Source of the DNA: Deltaproteobacteria bacterium
GTDB taxonomy: Bacteria > Desulfobacterota > Desulfobacteria > Desulfobacterales > UBA11574
Length of the DNA stretch: 5,551 bases
Reading direction: 5' to 3'
Assembly: GCA_019313025.1 (NCBI GenBank)
Contig: JAFDCA010000479.1
Location: 1-5,551 of the forward strand
Shown: positions 5,384 to 5,551 of the stretch, piece after piece
Position numbering within the stretch: the stretch's first letter is position 1
How the letters are laid out: each line of letters opens with the position of its first letter
Notes under the pieces: model-generated
What the model saw: only the letters and a program-made list of their open reading frames with translations
Database searches by the model: none
Told to the model about the DNA's origin: nothing
Program-made: the position numbers and the translations under genes

Positions 5384-5551
5384 TCATTCCAATGTTTCTG
5401 ATTCTCTGACAGGTTCACTTAACGAAGTCTTGGCATTGTAGTTAAAGGTCAACTTTTCATTTTCGACATCTATAAAAACATTGCCGCCCTTATTAAGTCT
5501 TCCAAATAAAATCTCATCGGACAAGATATCTTTAATTTCAGTTTGTATCAA
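5384..5551 (-). CDS. clpA: ATP-dependent Clp protease ATP-binding subunit ClpA, C-terminal part
   Basis: The last 55 codons and stop of a gene entering from the right edge are open on the minus strand. They encode the end of a Clp/Hsp100 C-terminal (D2-small) domain: LSDEILFGRLNKGGNV (residues 10-25 of the fragment), then FIDVENEKLTFNY (26-38) and a polar tail ending ESETLE. The pattern DE[IL]LFG-L-GG-V followed by [EN]-LT[FY] matches the ClpA terminus, and the neighbouring aat supports ClpA over ClpB or ClpC. ClpA unfolds substrates, including ClpS-bound N-degron proteins, and feeds them to ClpP. The piece is too short to show Walker motifs, and clpS is not in view. Confidence 0.85.
   Translation of the reverse strand: MIQTEIKDILSDEILFGRLNKGGNVFIDVENEKLTFNYNAKTSLSEPVRESETLE

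Overview
The window holds parts of several chromosomal loci of a Gram-negative bacterium, most likely a sulfate-reducing or related member of the Desulfobacterota. kdsB implies a Kdo-containing lipopolysaccharide outer membrane. The clpA-aat pair is typical of proteobacteria in the broad sense. larB, a DUF355 'adenosine-specific kinase' and a small protein with an RR[ST]G[KG]D repeat tail fit Desulfobacterota best. The taxonomic call is inference from gene content; no rRNA or marker search was possible.

Layout, left to right. kdsB (minus strand, complete) is divergent from a two-gene plus-strand operon of larB (nickel-pincer cofactor synthesis) and a calcineurin-like metallophosphoesterase, 14 bases apart. 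That operon probably ends at a hairpin with a T8 tract near 2380-2424. Converging on it is a minus-strand pair: a 97-residue protein of unknown function with a basic hexapeptide-repeat tail, then a DUF355 adenosine-specific kinase-like gene 10 bases later. The pair is preceded by a candidate extended -10 promoter lying inside an 8-bp inverted repeat. Next is a minus-strand ORF for two LamG/concanavalin-like domains. It has no signal peptide, no Shine-Dalgarno and starts in the middle of its first domain, so it looks like a 5'-truncated remnant, although it ends at a good intrinsic terminator. The right end carries aat and the C-terminal 55 codons of clpA, both minus strand, forming the N-degron recognition and proteolysis module.

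The genes fall into separate functional groups: envelope sugar activation (kdsB), Ni-pincer cofactor synthesis (larB plus a phosphoesterase of unknown substrate), a purine-nucleoside-related protein with a small partner, a probable decayed surface or pilus-associated protein, and N-end-rule proteolysis (clpA-aat). I see no CRISPR array, tRNA, rRNA or transposase. Most of the window is housekeeping. The least explained parts are the repeat-tailed small protein with its promoter region, the truncated LamG island, and the larB-phosphoesterase pairing.
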